Origin: LH-M37 sp032251315
GTDB taxonomy: Bacteria > Pseudomonadota > Gammaproteobacteria > SZUA-229
Assembly (NCBI GenBank): GCA_032251315.1
Contig: JAVVEE010000065.1
Coordinates: 1-14,528 of the forward strand
Direction: 5' to 3'
Length of the DNA stretch: 14,528 bases
Shown: positions 6,911-14,528 of the stretch, one piece after another
Layout of the letters: each line of letters begins with the position of its first letter
How positions within the stretch are numbered: position 1 is the stretch's first letter
Notes under the pieces: model-generated
Seen by the model: the letters and a program-made list of their open reading frames with translations, nothing else
The model's database searches: none
Told to the model about the DNA's origin: nothing
Made by a program: the position numbers and the translations under genes

Positions 6911-7558
6911 ATGTCAGCCCCAGATAAAATCACCACCGCCATCCAGCGCCTCGCCGCGATACTGCCACTGCGGCAGAATCTGGAAAGTCTGGATGCGGAG
7001 GCTCGCAAAATTCACGATGCCATTCAGCGTTGTTATATCACCGAGGGCAGGGCACCCACATTAGCCGAGATCAATGCGGTTATACCGCAGGCGCGGGATG
7101 CTCTGCACACCCTGGCTGGCAAAGACATTATCGTCACCAATGCCGAAGGCGAAATCATCGGCGCCTATCCCTTTAGCTCGGAACCCCGCACCAGCCGAAT
7201 AGAAATTAATGGCCATAGCGTGCATGCCATGTGTGCGCTGGATGCGCTCGCACCCTCCGCCATGGCGCACTGTAAAAGCCGCGTGGTGTCCCGCTGCGCA
7301 GTCACGCAGGCGGAGGTTATGGTTGAATTAGATGACCGGAAAATATTAAACGCCGATGAAACCCGTGACCTGTTCGTCGGCATTAACTGGCAGGCCGCCC
7401 GCTCGGCCGGCAGCTGCGCTACCAGCCTGTGCACCGAAATGCTGTTTCTCAAGGGCGAGGCAGTTGCATCTCAGTGGCAGGCGGAAAGCCCTGCAAGCCG
7501 CGAAATTTTTACCCTGCCAGAAGCGATCCAGTTTTCAGCCGGCTTTTTTGCGACTTGA
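6911..7558 (+). CDS. merB: MerB-like alkylmercury (organomercurial) lyase
   Basis: Encodes 215 residues, close to the roughly 212 of plasmid MerB. MerB cleaves carbon-mercury bonds, releasing Hg(II) and the hydrocarbon. The N-terminal 90 residues look like the helical winged-helix part. The catalytic signature CALD lies at 108-111 (Cys108, Asp111), corresponding to Cys96/Asp99 of MerB. SRCAVT at 127-132 (Cys129) matches the structural Cys117 region. Cys174 in SLCTEMLFL aligns with catalytic Cys159 of FCxHVHFF. All three catalytic positions are therefore kept. The start follows AAGGA at 6897-6901, 36 bases after speE with no terminator between, so it may be read from the speDE transcript. No merR, merT, merP or merA is nearby, so a detoxification role is not certain. 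Homology to the family is clear; the substrate is inferred. Confidence 0.85.
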   Translation: MSAPDKITTAIQRLAAILPLRQNLESLDAEARKIHDAIQRCYITEGRAPTLAEINAVIPQARDALHTLAGKDIIVTNAEGEIIGAYPFSSEPRTSRIEINGHSVHAMCALDALAPSAMAHCKSRVVSRCAVTQAEVMVELDDRKILNADETRDLFVGINWQAARSAGSCATSLCTEMLFLKGEAVASQWQAESPASREIFTLPEAIQFSAGFFAT

Positions 7559-7616
7559 ATATCTTGATTTAATCAGGCAGCCTGCGAAAAACCTGAGATT
7601 ACAGTGCTTAATTTCA

Positions 7617-7653
7617 CATCAGCTCGTCATTCGCAGCGCTGATGATCTATACT
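7617..7653 (+). promoter_or_regulatory. Possible promoter overlapped by an inverted repeat, for the sensory gene pair
   Basis: TCGTCA at 7624-7629 and TATACT at 7648-7653 are 18 bases apart, a moderate sigma-70 match. A perfect 7-base inverted repeat, CATCAGC at 7617-7623 with GCTGATG at 7638-7644, flanks the -35 and most of the spacer, which is a typical position for a repressor site. The rest of the 147-base gap (7559-7705) contains only a short CAGGC-a-GCCTG palindrome at 7574-7584 and no T-tract terminator. Confidence 0.35.
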
Positions 7654-7705
7654 CATTATAAATCATTATCCAATAATTACAGCAAGAAATACAAGGACTT
7701 TGCTT

Positions 7706-8746
7706 ATGGCCAAGCTATCAAAATCATCCTCTTTTTATTCAATATTACTGGCAATAACCCTCACCCCCTTAACTCACGCTGAAACCTCTAAGCATCCGAA
7801 TTCACACGCCTTTTCTGATCCTGACTATGTAGCAACCATGCACGACGGCTTTATGGAAACGGCCATCAACTACGGTGACAAAGTAGCGGCTGATGTTGAG
7901 GTCGTGATTTCCCTGGGCCAGCAGACGTACCCGGCTTTCCACAAAATAGTGGAGATGATCGCAGAACAACAGGGAATAAAAGTAGATGTGCAGCAGGGCA
8001 CATGTGGTGCTACCGCAAAGAAATTGCTGGAAAAATCGGTGGATATCGGTACTTATTGTTGTCCACCCGGTAAGACCGATCGCTTACCCGGTTTGAAATT
8101 CAACACCGTTGCGGTTGCCCCCATTGCACTCGTTACCCACAAAGACAATCCAGTCTCTGATATAACATCGGTTGATGCCAGAAAAATATTCAAAGGCGAA
8201 TATGTTTCCTGGTCTGAAGTGCCTGCTTATCCAAATTTGTCGGACAAATTAAAGGGAGAGCGAATACAGCCCGTAGCACGAATGCATTGTAAAAAAAGGC
8301 CCGGGCATTGGCGTTCATTGATGAGCAATGCAGATGAGTTAAGCCCGAGAGCAGAACTGGTCGGCACCATTCCTGACACGATTTCGCAGGTGGCTAATAA
8401 CATGGGCGCCATTGGTTACGAAACTCCATTCATGCTAAAAGTACATGAAGACAAGGGGACTTTGAAAATATTAAACATTGATGGCAAAAATCCGGAAGAG
8501 CTGGAACATCTACTCACTGGTAACTATCCCATTTACCGCTCATATAATATGACCACATGGACCAACGAAAACAACAGAAATGAAAAAGCAGAACTGTTAA
8601 TGGAGGCCATATACGATTATGTGCAAAGTCATGGTGAACAGTACGGCTTTATACCCGCGGAAAAACTGAAATTAGCCGGCTGGAAATTTAAGGGCAGGGA
8701 GTTAATTGCCGAACCCGAGGGACATGCTGTGATCTCTCAGCACTAA
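7706..8746 (+). CDS. Secreted PstS-fold substrate-binding protein with Cys-rich motifs
   Basis: Encodes 346 residues from ATG 7706, with AAGGA at 7693-7697. A signal peptide with a hydrophobic core at about 11-22 is followed by a likely cleavage site THA|E at residue 25. The mature protein has the layout of a periplasmic phosphate-binding-like (PBP type 2) fold. It starts a strand at VVISLGQQTYPAF and continues with VDIGTYCCPPGKTDRLPG, VAPIALVTHKDNP, ARKIFKGEYVSWSEV (the PstS 'IF.G....W..V' region) and a late GAIGYE. The PstS anion-binding loop R-S-D-G-S-G-T is replaced by RMHCKKRPGHWR at 192-203. Cys100, Cys118, Cys119 and Cys195 lie in the three loops expected to face the cleft. No permease or ATPase gene accompanies it; only the membrane GGDEF-EAL gene follows, 8 bases later. 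A sensory rather than transport role is therefore likely. The ligand is unknown. Confidence 0.82.
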   Translation: MAKLSKSSSFYSILLAITLTPLTHAETSKHPNSHAFSDPDYVATMHDGFMETAINYGDKVAADVEVVISLGQQTYPAFHKIVEMIAEQQGIKVDVQQGTCGATAKKLLEKSVDIGTYCCPPGKTDRLPGLKFNTVAVAPIALVTHKDNPVSDITSVDARKIFKGEYVSWSEVPAYPNLSDKLKGERIQPVARMHCKKRPGHWRSLMSNADELSPRAELVGTIPDTISQVANNMGAIGYETPFMLKVHEDKGTLKILNIDGKNPEELEHLLTGNYPIYRSYNMTTWTNENNRNEKAELLMEAIYDYVQSHGEQYGFIPAEKLKLAGWKFKGRELIAEPEGHAVISQH

Positions 8747-8754
8747 TCTAAAAT

Positions 8755-11112
8755 ATGTTAACTCGATTTTCTTTAACCCTAACCATGCTCCTGCTGACCA
8801 TATCAGCAGGGGTTATAGTATGGGGTGTATCACAGGCCTATCAAAACTATCAACTGAGCAATATTTTTCAGGAAATACTGAGTGAACGTTTTGATAAAGA
8901 GGCAAGAGAGCATCGAATACGCTTCTACCAGCATTTAAAGAAATATCATCCTACGGTCAAAATATACGCCGACAGGGTCATGGCGAAGAATTACATCGAA
9001 TCAGAGCAGTGGTTAAGTGCCGATAACAGTAGTGGGCTGATACTGCATCAGGATGTTCCTGCATGGCTGCCGGGTTTGTCTATAATGCGCAGCCAGCTAT
9101 GGCCCCGTTATGCAATGCTTTTTGACAAAAGCGGCGAGTTGCGTGAGCTCTATCTTTACCAGAACCCGATGCCACCGGAAGAGCTGTTAAATATCACCCG
9201 TTATGAAAGAGAGCTAAGCCGTGGCCAAAGCTATGTCACTATGCGCGGCAATCAGCCGTACGTGATTTCCACAGAATATATCGGCAACAATGCAGACAGC
9301 TCCATGCTGCTCATAGCCAGCCCTATAGATGAAGAGCTGCTACAAAATTCTCAGGGTTCAGAAACTGATAACACTATCATTGCATTATTAAAAGACGAAG
9401 AGACCACCATTCTGGTTAGCAGCAACGATCAATTGATCCCGAAAAATATCGAACTTGATCATATAAACGAAAATTACCTGATAACAAGTGAAGATCATTT
9501 TGATTCAGGCTCTTCCGATATGTTAATAAAGTTTGTTTCCTTCGTTTCAACCCGGGAAGTGCGCCAGCAAACTGAAGCAGTGCTTAATGAGTATCAACTA
9601 ATAACTATCGCTACGGCAATAGCCTACATTCTCACATTTGCACTGGTCATGCTCTGGATTACCTCAAGAATTCAGAATTTAACCGGACGCGTGGTTAAGT
9701 TTTCACAGGACATGGCGATTGCACAACCGGATATTGATAAGAAAAACCAACTTGATGTATTAGAAAGTCGCTTTGAATTACTGGCTTCGGCTATACAGAC
9801 AGAAACCAGTGCATTAGAGCATCAGGCATTGCATGATCCGCTCACCGATATGCCGAATCGAAAATTATTTAACAACCAGTTACAGCAACTCATATCCAAC
9901 AGCATTCCTAATCATGATAATTTTGTTCTGATATTAAGTGACCTAAATCGATTCAAAGAAATTAATGACACTCTCGGCCATCATATTGGTGATGTGGTGC
10001 TACAAAAAGTTGCCGAACGCTTGAATGACACACTGCGCAGCAATGATTTGGTAGCGCGTCTAGGTGGTGACGAATTCGGAATTTTGCTGGCTAACTCTAC
10101 AATAGAGCAGGCCAAAATTACCGTTAAAAAGATACTCGAAGCATTTGAACAGGCTTTTGATATTGAAGACCATAATCTGGATATAGGGTTGAGTATGGGT
10201 CTGGTTGAATATCCACAGCATGGTAATGACGTTAATATTCTTTTACAACGTGCTGATGTCGCTATGTACAGCGCTAAAAACAATCACCTTGGCTTCTGCG
10301 TTTATAAACCCTCTGAAGATGGTCATGCAGTCAGTCGCCTGGCACTGGCTGCGGAACTAAGACAGGCTATCAATAGCCAGACACTGCGGCTTTTTTATCA
10401 GCCGAAAATTGATCTGTCAACGGGACAAATTTATGGTGCAGAAGCACTGTTACGCTGGGAACATCCGGAACGGGGTTTTATCTCACCCGATGACTTTATT
10501 CCACTGGCCGAACACACCGGTTTAATTTCAGCGATTACCTGTTTTGTTATAGATTCGGCAGCCAGACAGTGCGCGGCATGGAATGCGCTGGGGCATAAAC
10601 TAATGATCAGCATCAATGTTTCCATGAACTGCATTCATAATGCCCGATTACCCGCAAAGCTGAATGAAGTCATACTAACTAACAAAATCGCACCCGATCA
10701 AATCACTTTGGAACTGACTGAAAACATTTTTATTAAAGATCCGGTTCGTTCTAAAAAAATCCTGAACAACATAAGCCAAATGGGTGTTGGCATTTCCATT
10801 GATGATTTTGGAACCGGCTATTCCTCCATGGCCTACCTCAAGCAATTGCCGGTGAGCGAAATAAAGATAGATCGCTCCTTTGTCCTGGAAATGCTCGAAG
10901 ATGAAAATGACGAAGTCATTGTCCACGCCACCATCGACCTTGCACATAACCTCGGCATCAAAGTCATCGCCGAAGGGGTAGAGAGTCTGGAAGTCGCCAA
11001 ACGACTAAAAGAACTAAACTGCGATGCCGCACAAGGCTTCTATCTGGGCCATCCCATGGAAGTAGACGACTTTGTTGAATATCTTAAGAATAGCGGGATA
11101 GTGTTGGAGTGA
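8755..11112 (+). CDS. Membrane-bound GGDEF-EAL protein (c-di-GMP cyclase/phosphodiesterase) with periplasmic sensor domain
   Basis: Encodes 785 residues. Transmembrane helices at about 7-26 and 281-302 enclose a periplasmic domain of about 255 residues with no clear match to PAS-, CHASE- or Cache-type motifs that I recognise. A short linker leads to a GGDEF domain at about 353-520, with HDPLTDMPNR at 360-369, DLNRFKEIND at 396-405 and an intact active site GGDEF at 437-441. An inhibitory-site RxxD (Arg428-Asp431) lies five residues before it. The EAL domain at about 528-780 keeps EALLRW at 563-568, NVS near 621, ELTEN near 653, DDFGTGYSS at 683-691, Lys704 and EGVE at 740-743. Both activities look possible. 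The gene starts 8 bases after the binding-protein stop with no recognisable ribosome-binding site, suggesting coupled translation. The natural reading is that the binding protein docks on the periplasmic domain and changes c-di-GMP turnover, as NspS does with MbaA in Vibrio. Confidence 0.93.
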   Translation: MLTRFSLTLTMLLLTISAGVIVWGVSQAYQNYQLSNIFQEILSERFDKEAREHRIRFYQHLKKYHPTVKIYADRVMAKNYIESEQWLSADNSSGLILHQDVPAWLPGLSIMRSQLWPRYAMLFDKSGELRELYLYQNPMPPEELLNITRYERELSRGQSYVTMRGNQPYVISTEYIGNNADSSMLLIASPIDEELLQNSQGSETDNTIIALLKDEETTILVSSNDQLIPKNIELDHINENYLITSEDHFDSGSSDMLIKFVSFVSTREVRQQTEAVLNEYQLITIATAIAYILTFALVMLWITSRIQNLTGRVVKFSQDMAIAQPDIDKKNQLDVLESRFELLASAIQTETSALEHQALHDPLTDMPNRKLFNNQLQQLISNSIPNHDNFVLILSDLNRFKEINDTLGHHIGDVVLQKVAERLNDTLRSNDLVARLGGDEFGILLANSTIEQAKITVKKILEAFEQAFDIEDHNLDIGLSMGLVEYPQHGNDVNILLQRADVAMYSAKNNHLGFCVYKPSEDGHAVSRLALAAELRQAINSQTLRLFYQPKIDLSTGQIYGAEALLRWEHPERGFISPDDFIPLAEHTGLISAITCFVIDSAARQCAAWNALGHKLMISINVSMNCIHNARLPAKLNEVILTNKIAPDQITLELTENIFIKDPVRSKKILNNISQMGVGISIDDFGTGYSSMAYLKQLPVSEIKIDRSFVLEMLEDENDEVIVHATIDLAHNLGIKVIAEGVESLEVAKRLKELNCDAAQGFYLGHPMEVDDFVEYLKNSGIVLE

Positions 11113-11116
11113 AAGA

Positions 11117-11265
11117 TAGTTGGCAGTTAAAAGCTTAGGCTTTCTGGCAGAATTTGTAGATTTGCAGTTCGTAGGTTGGGGAGAGGCACGAACCCCAACG
11201 GTTTTGGTTAATTTCACCGTTTTGTTGGGGTTCGTGCCTCACCACCAACCTACAACTGCCAACTA
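11117..11265. repeat. Nested inverted repeat between convergent genes
   Basis: An outer perfect 12-base pair, TAGTTGGCAGTT at 11117-11128 and AACTGCCAACTA at 11254-11265, encloses a longer pair of arms at 11171-11199 and 11224-11253. The long arms match over about 29 bases with one indel and one mismatch. The long arms carry the GGCACGAACCCCAAC type of palindrome, which I recall as a common dispersed intergenic repeat in many bacteria. Its position between the ends of the GGDEF-EAL gene and rapA, which converge, would let a folded transcript act as a two-way terminator, although no T tract is obvious. Short open frames across it are not genes. Confidence 0.75.
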
Positions 11266-11269
11266 TGTT

Positions 11270-14200
11270 TTAAGTAGCTACCACCACCCTCAAAGCATCC
11301 AGCCTCAACACCGCTGAATCCAGAACTTTTGTCAGCGCCGCCAGCTGGTTTTCAAAAAACGCGATTTCTGAGGGACGCACATTCGGGTTAACTTTGCTCA
11401 GCGCTTTCAGGCGATTAACTTCCCGCAGCAACGTCTCGCTCGATTGCTGGTGTGCTTGTTTAAGCACTGCGTCCACCTGTTGCTGGGCGTTTTTCTCGCA
11501 GCGATCCAGCATGGTTTTTAGAACTGACTGCTTGGCGCGGACAATTTTGTTTGCGGTTTCGATATCCACCTGGGCGTGTCTGGCGTTGATGATTTCATGC
11601 GCCAGTCGGGTGTGGTGGTCAGCGCCGGTTTCATCGAGCAGTACCCGAATCACCGTCGGCGGCAGGTAACGGCTGGTCTGCAAGCCTTCAACCGGTGCCG
11701 CTTCGATGCTGTACAGACACTCCAGCAGAATGGTGCCGCGCGCCACGCCTGCATAATCGGCGGCGGTGACCGAGGTGTTGCCCATCTCCTGCGCGATCAC
11801 CATTTCCAGTGTGCGCACGGTCATGGGATGCTCCCAGGTAATGTAATGCGCATCTTCAAAACTCAGCGCAGTTTCACGCGTGTAGGTGATGGTCATGCCT
11901 TCGTCAGAGAGCATGGGGAATTGGCTTACCATGTGTTCAGTGGGATGAAGTATCAGGCAGTGTTCACTGTGCAGTTCGGTGTCGACACCGAAACAGTCGA
12001 AGACGTTATCCATGTAATCGGCGAGCAGGCCTTCGTCATCCGAGGCAATAGCTTTCTGTTTTAACGCCTGTGCGATGTGCGTGCGGCACGAGTTATATTC
12101 CAGCAGACGATCACGGCCACGGTGCAACGCTTCGGTCAGAGATTCGCGCAGCGCCTGCGTCTCCAGAATCAGAAATTCATCGTCCGCTTGCGGCAACTGC
12201 AACGCGGTTTTCAGATTGTTTTCAACGCGCGTATAAACGGTATGGCCAATCGGGCAGGTGTGCTCGAACGCCGCCAGTCCGTGGTGGTACCAGTTGAACA
12301 TCACCGCTTGCGCGCTGTTTTCGAGGTAGGGCACATGAATGCGAATGGTCTCGGTCTGGCCGATACGATCCAGTCGACCGATACGCTGCTCCAGCAGGTC
12401 CGGGTTCAGGGGCAGGTCAAACAGCACCATGTGATGCGCGAACTGGAAGTTACGGCCTTCGCTGCCGATTTCCGAACAGATTAAAACCTGCGTGCCGGTT
12501 TCCCTGTCGGCGAAGTAGGCCGCCGAGCGGTCGCGCTCGACGATGCTCAGGCCTTCGTGAAACACCGCCGCATGAATGCCGGTTCTGGTTTTCAGATACT
12601 GCGCAATCGCCAGCGCGGTTTCGGCGTGGGCGGCAATCACCAGCACCTTCTCCGTGCTCAGCTCCGCCAGTTTGCCCGCCAGCCATTCGATTCGGGGATC
12701 AAACGTGGTCCACGCGGCACTGCTCGCGTCAGCAGGCATCAACATCTCGGGCGTCAGCAGGCTGGCGACCTCATCGGCTTCCAGCCCGGCATAAGCGGCG
12801 GGCAGGGGCAGCGGGTAATCCAGCAGCTTGCGCTCGGGAAAACCTTTCACCGCCGCGCGCGTATTTCTGAACAGCACGCGCCCGGTGCCATGGCGGTCCA
12901 GCAGGTGCTCGACCAGTTCGAGCCGCGCCTGTTTGTTGCTCTGCGATGGAGCCTGTCCGGTGTTCACCACCTGTGTTTTTTTGCGTTTTGAAATCGTCAG
13001 GGTAGTGCCGGATTTTTTGCCGGCGGTCTTTTTCTTCGCCAGTGACAGGGGTTCCGATTTCAGGGTTTCGGTTGTCTCCGCCACCACATCAACCTGCAAG
13101 CTCGATTCCAGCGCTTCAAACAGCGCCTGATTGTCGCCTTCATCAAAAGTCTGCCTGATGGTTTCGATATCCTGCGCGCTCAGCGCCTTGTCGCTGAGCA
13201 GGTCTTCCACCACCTGCGCAATCGGCTCGTAGGATTCCTCCTCGGCCACAAACTGCTCGAAGCTGTGGAACCGGTTCGGGTCGAGCAGGCGCAGGCGCGC
13301 AAAATGGCTCTCCTTGCCCAGCTGCTCCGGCGTCGCCGTCAGCAGCAGCACGCCCTCGGTCACCGCCGCCAGCTTCTCGATCATCATGTAATCGACACTC
13401 GGCGCTGCAGGCGACCATTGCAGATGATGCGCCTCATCCACTACCATCAAATCCCAGTCGCCGTCCAGCGCCTGCTCAAAACGTGCGGTGTCCGAGCGCA
13501 AAAAGCCCAGGCTGCACAGCACCAGCTGCTCTGAATGAAACGGGTTAAAGCCATCTTCCAGGTCTTCGCGCAAAGAGTCCCAGCGCTCCTCATCGAAAAT
13601 CTTGAAATGCAGGTTAAAGCGGCGCAGCATCTCCACCAGCCACTGGTGCACCAGCGATTCCGGCACCACAATCAGCACCCGCTGCGCGCGCTCGGTGAGC
13701 AGCTGATGGTGCAGAATCAGACCCGCCTCGATGGTCTTGCCCAGACCCACCTCATCAGCCAGCAGCACCCGCGGCGCATAGCGGTTGGCTACCTCATGAG
13801 CGATATACAGCTGATGCGGAATCAGGCTGGTGCGACAGCCGGTCAGCCCATACAGCTCGGAATGCGCCAGCCGGTGGCGGTGCTGCAAGGTCTCATAACG
13901 CAGCTCAAACCACTTATCGCGATCAATCTGGCCATTGAACAGACGCTCCGAAGGGCGATCCAGCTTCAGAAAATTATCCAGCTGGCCTTCCTCAATCTCG
14001 GTCAGCGTACCGTCCTCATCCCGGCCGATGTAAGTCAGCAGGCCATTGACCTGACAAACCTCGCCCACGCGCACCTTCCGGCCATCATGGCTGGTAATGG
14101 TATCGCCCACCTCAAACGCCACCCGAGTGAGAGGCGCAGACTGCTTGGCATAAGTGCGGGTTTCACCGGTAGCCAGAAACAGCACCGTCAAAGTGCGAAA

Positions 14201-14284
14201 TTCAACCGCCAACACCGTGCCCAGCCCCATCTCAAGCTCAGCATCACTAATACAACGTTGACCCGGTATAAATTCATGCACCAT
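11270..14284 (-). CDS. rapA: RNA polymerase-associated ATPase RapA (Swi2/Snf2 family)
   Basis: Encodes 1004 residues; E. coli RapA has 968. It binds RNA polymerase and uses ATP-driven translocation to recycle stalled polymerase. ATG 14284 gives MVHEFIPGQRCISDAELEMG, matching the E. coli N-terminus, followed by the Tudor-like N-terminal domains (TRVAFEVGDTITSHDG). ATPase motifs are intact: ADEVGLGKTIEAG at 176-188, VVDEAHH at 281-287, LLTATPEQLG at 314-323, SEIGSEGRNFQFA at 604-616 and EQRIGRLDRIGQ at 632-643. The C-terminal end RLDALRVVVAT parallels the E. coli end. A Lys/Thr/Ser-rich stretch at about 410-452, with four basic clusters, is inserted before LLDRHGTGRVLFRNTR and accounts for much of the extra length. 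The frame is open upstream to 14473, but that extension is translation of a tandem repeat and is excluded. A GGGG lies 10 bases before the ATG, a weak ribosome-binding site. The gene stands alone, convergent with the sensory pair. Confidence 0.97.
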   Translation of the reverse strand: MVHEFIPGQRCISDAELEMGLGTVLAVEFRTLTVLFLATGETRTYAKQSAPLTRVAFEVGDTITSHDGRKVRVGEVCQVNGLLTYIGRDEDGTLTEIEEGQLDNFLKLDRPSERLFNGQIDRDKWFELRYETLQHRHRLAHSELYGLTGCRTSLIPHQLYIAHEVANRYAPRVLLADEVGLGKTIEAGLILHHQLLTERAQRVLIVVPESLVHQWLVEMLRRFNLHFKIFDEERWDSLREDLEDGFNPFHSEQLVLCSLGFLRSDTARFEQALDGDWDLMVVDEAHHLQWSPAAPSVDYMMIEKLAAVTEGVLLLTATPEQLGKESHFARLRLLDPNRFHSFEQFVAEEESYEPIAQVVEDLLSDKALSAQDIETIRQTFDEGDNQALFEALESSLQVDVVAETTETLKSEPLSLAKKKTAGKKSGTTLTISKRKKTQVVNTGQAPSQSNKQARLELVEHLLDRHGTGRVLFRNTRAAVKGFPERKLLDYPLPLPAAYAGLEADEVASLLTPEMLMPADASSAAWTTFDPRIEWLAGKLAELSTEKVLVIAAHAETALAIAQYLKTRTGIHAAVFHEGLSIVERDRSAAYFADRETGTQVLICSEIGSEGRNFQFAHHMVLFDLPLNPDLLEQRIGRLDRIGQTETIRIHVPYLENSAQAVMFNWYHHGLAAFEHTCPIGHTVYTRVENNLKTALQLPQADDEFLILETQALRESLTEALHRGRDRLLEYNSCRTHIAQALKQKAIASDDEGLLADYMDNVFDCFGVDTELHSEHCLILHPTEHMVSQFPMLSDEGMTITYTRETALSFEDAHYITWEHPMTVRTLEMVIAQEMGNTSVTAADYAGVARGTILLECLYSIEAAPVEGLQTSRYLPPTVIRVLLDETGADHHTRLAHEIINARHAQVDIETANKIVRAKQSVLKTMLDRCEKNAQQQVDAVLKQAHQQSSETLLREVNRLKALSKVNPNVRPSEIAFFENQLAALTKVLDSAVLRLDALRVVVAT

Positions 14285-14364
14285 ATTTGACAAACCCCGA
14301 AAACAAACTTTAAAGGGTGCGTATATTAGTTCATTTGAATATAAAGCTGTAGGGCAGAGGGGAA
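14285..14364 (-). other. Upstream region of rapA
   Basis: This is the part of the rapA upstream region free of repeats. Read on the minus strand it holds an AT-rich segment with TAATAT about 45 bases before the start codon, but the hexamer 17 bases further upstream is a poor -35. The rapA promoter is probably here, close to the repeat array, but I cannot fix its position. Confidence 0.3.
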
Positions 14365-14442
<78 letters not shown>

Positions 14443-14478
14443 CTAATTCACACCAAAACTTGCAGACCTGCACGCATT

Positions 14479-14521
14479 GCCCCCTCTCACGCTGGGAGAG
14501 GGCCGGGGTGAGGGGGCTTTT
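14479..14521. repeat. G/C-rich palindromic element at the window edge
   Basis: CCCTCTC at 14482-14488 pairs with GAGAGGG at 14496-14502, and alternatively GCCCCCTC...CAC at 14479-14490 pairs with GTGAGGGGGC at 14508-14517. Four T follow on the plus strand, so a plus-strand transcript could terminate here. The composition matches a type of dispersed intergenic palindrome I recall from many proteobacterial genomes. It may extend past the window. Confidence 0.6.
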
Positions 14522-14528
14522 AAAACAC

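Noticed and set aside
7706..8746. Direct assignment of the binding protein as NspS or as PstS
   Set aside because: The sequence follows the PstS-type fold rather than the PotD-like NspS, and the phosphate-binding loop is replaced, so neither name is justified.
6911..8746. A complete mercury-resistance operon
   Set aside because: Only the MerB-like gene is present. The next gene is not MerT, MerP or MerA, and no MerR-type regulator or its characteristic 19-base-spacer promoter was recognised.
13535..14290. Plus-strand open frame of 251 codons opposite rapA
   Set aside because: It lies entirely within the well-matched rapA coding sequence and its product is rich in His/Gln/Leu with no recognisable domain; it is a shadow of the real gene. 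Other plus-strand frames at 11576-12064 and 12557-12991 were rejected for the same reason.

Overview
The window looks like chromosome from a gammaproteobacterium. The strongest evidence is RapA (minus strand, right third) and spermidine synthase SpeE, which both follow the E. coli proteins closely along their length. Outer-membrane barrel, periplasmic-adaptor and periplasmic binding proteins confirm a Gram-negative cell. Base composition is balanced in genes and AT-rich between them. I cannot name a genus. No tRNA, rRNA, integrase, transposase or CRISPR array is visible.

Left part (1-5300): a small outer-membrane beta-barrel gene lies between two copies of a palindromic dispersed repeat; only the right part of the first copy is inside the window. 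The second copy ends two bases before the ribosome-binding site of a tightly packed four-gene operon. This encodes a membrane-fusion protein, a MacB/LolD-type ATPase and two related but different FtsX/MacB-type permeases, forming one tripartite-style exporter. No TolC-like partner is present.

Middle (5301-7558): after a possible promoter and a leader of about 120 bases come speD (pyruvoyl S-adenosylmethionine decarboxylase, short class) and speE, overlapping by 8 bases; together they make spermidine from putrescine and SAM. A stand-alone MerB-like organomercurial lyase gene follows 36 bases later, without any other mer gene.

Sensory pair (7559-11112): a secreted PstS-fold binding protein with unusual Cys motifs is followed 8 bases later by a membrane GGDEF-EAL protein with a large periplasmic domain. 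The layout resembles the Vibrio NspS/MbaA polyamine-sensing pair, but the binding protein belongs to a different fold family. This is the most interesting candidate for an undescribed system: a ligand-responsive c-di-GMP switch with an unknown, possibly thiol- or metal-related ligand.

Right part (11113-14528): a nested inverted repeat separates the sensory pair from the convergent rapA gene, which encodes the RNA polymerase recycling ATPase. Upstream of rapA are a heptamer tandem array sharing a 14-base word with the other flank, and a G/C-rich palindrome at the window edge. This end is rich in dispersed repeats.
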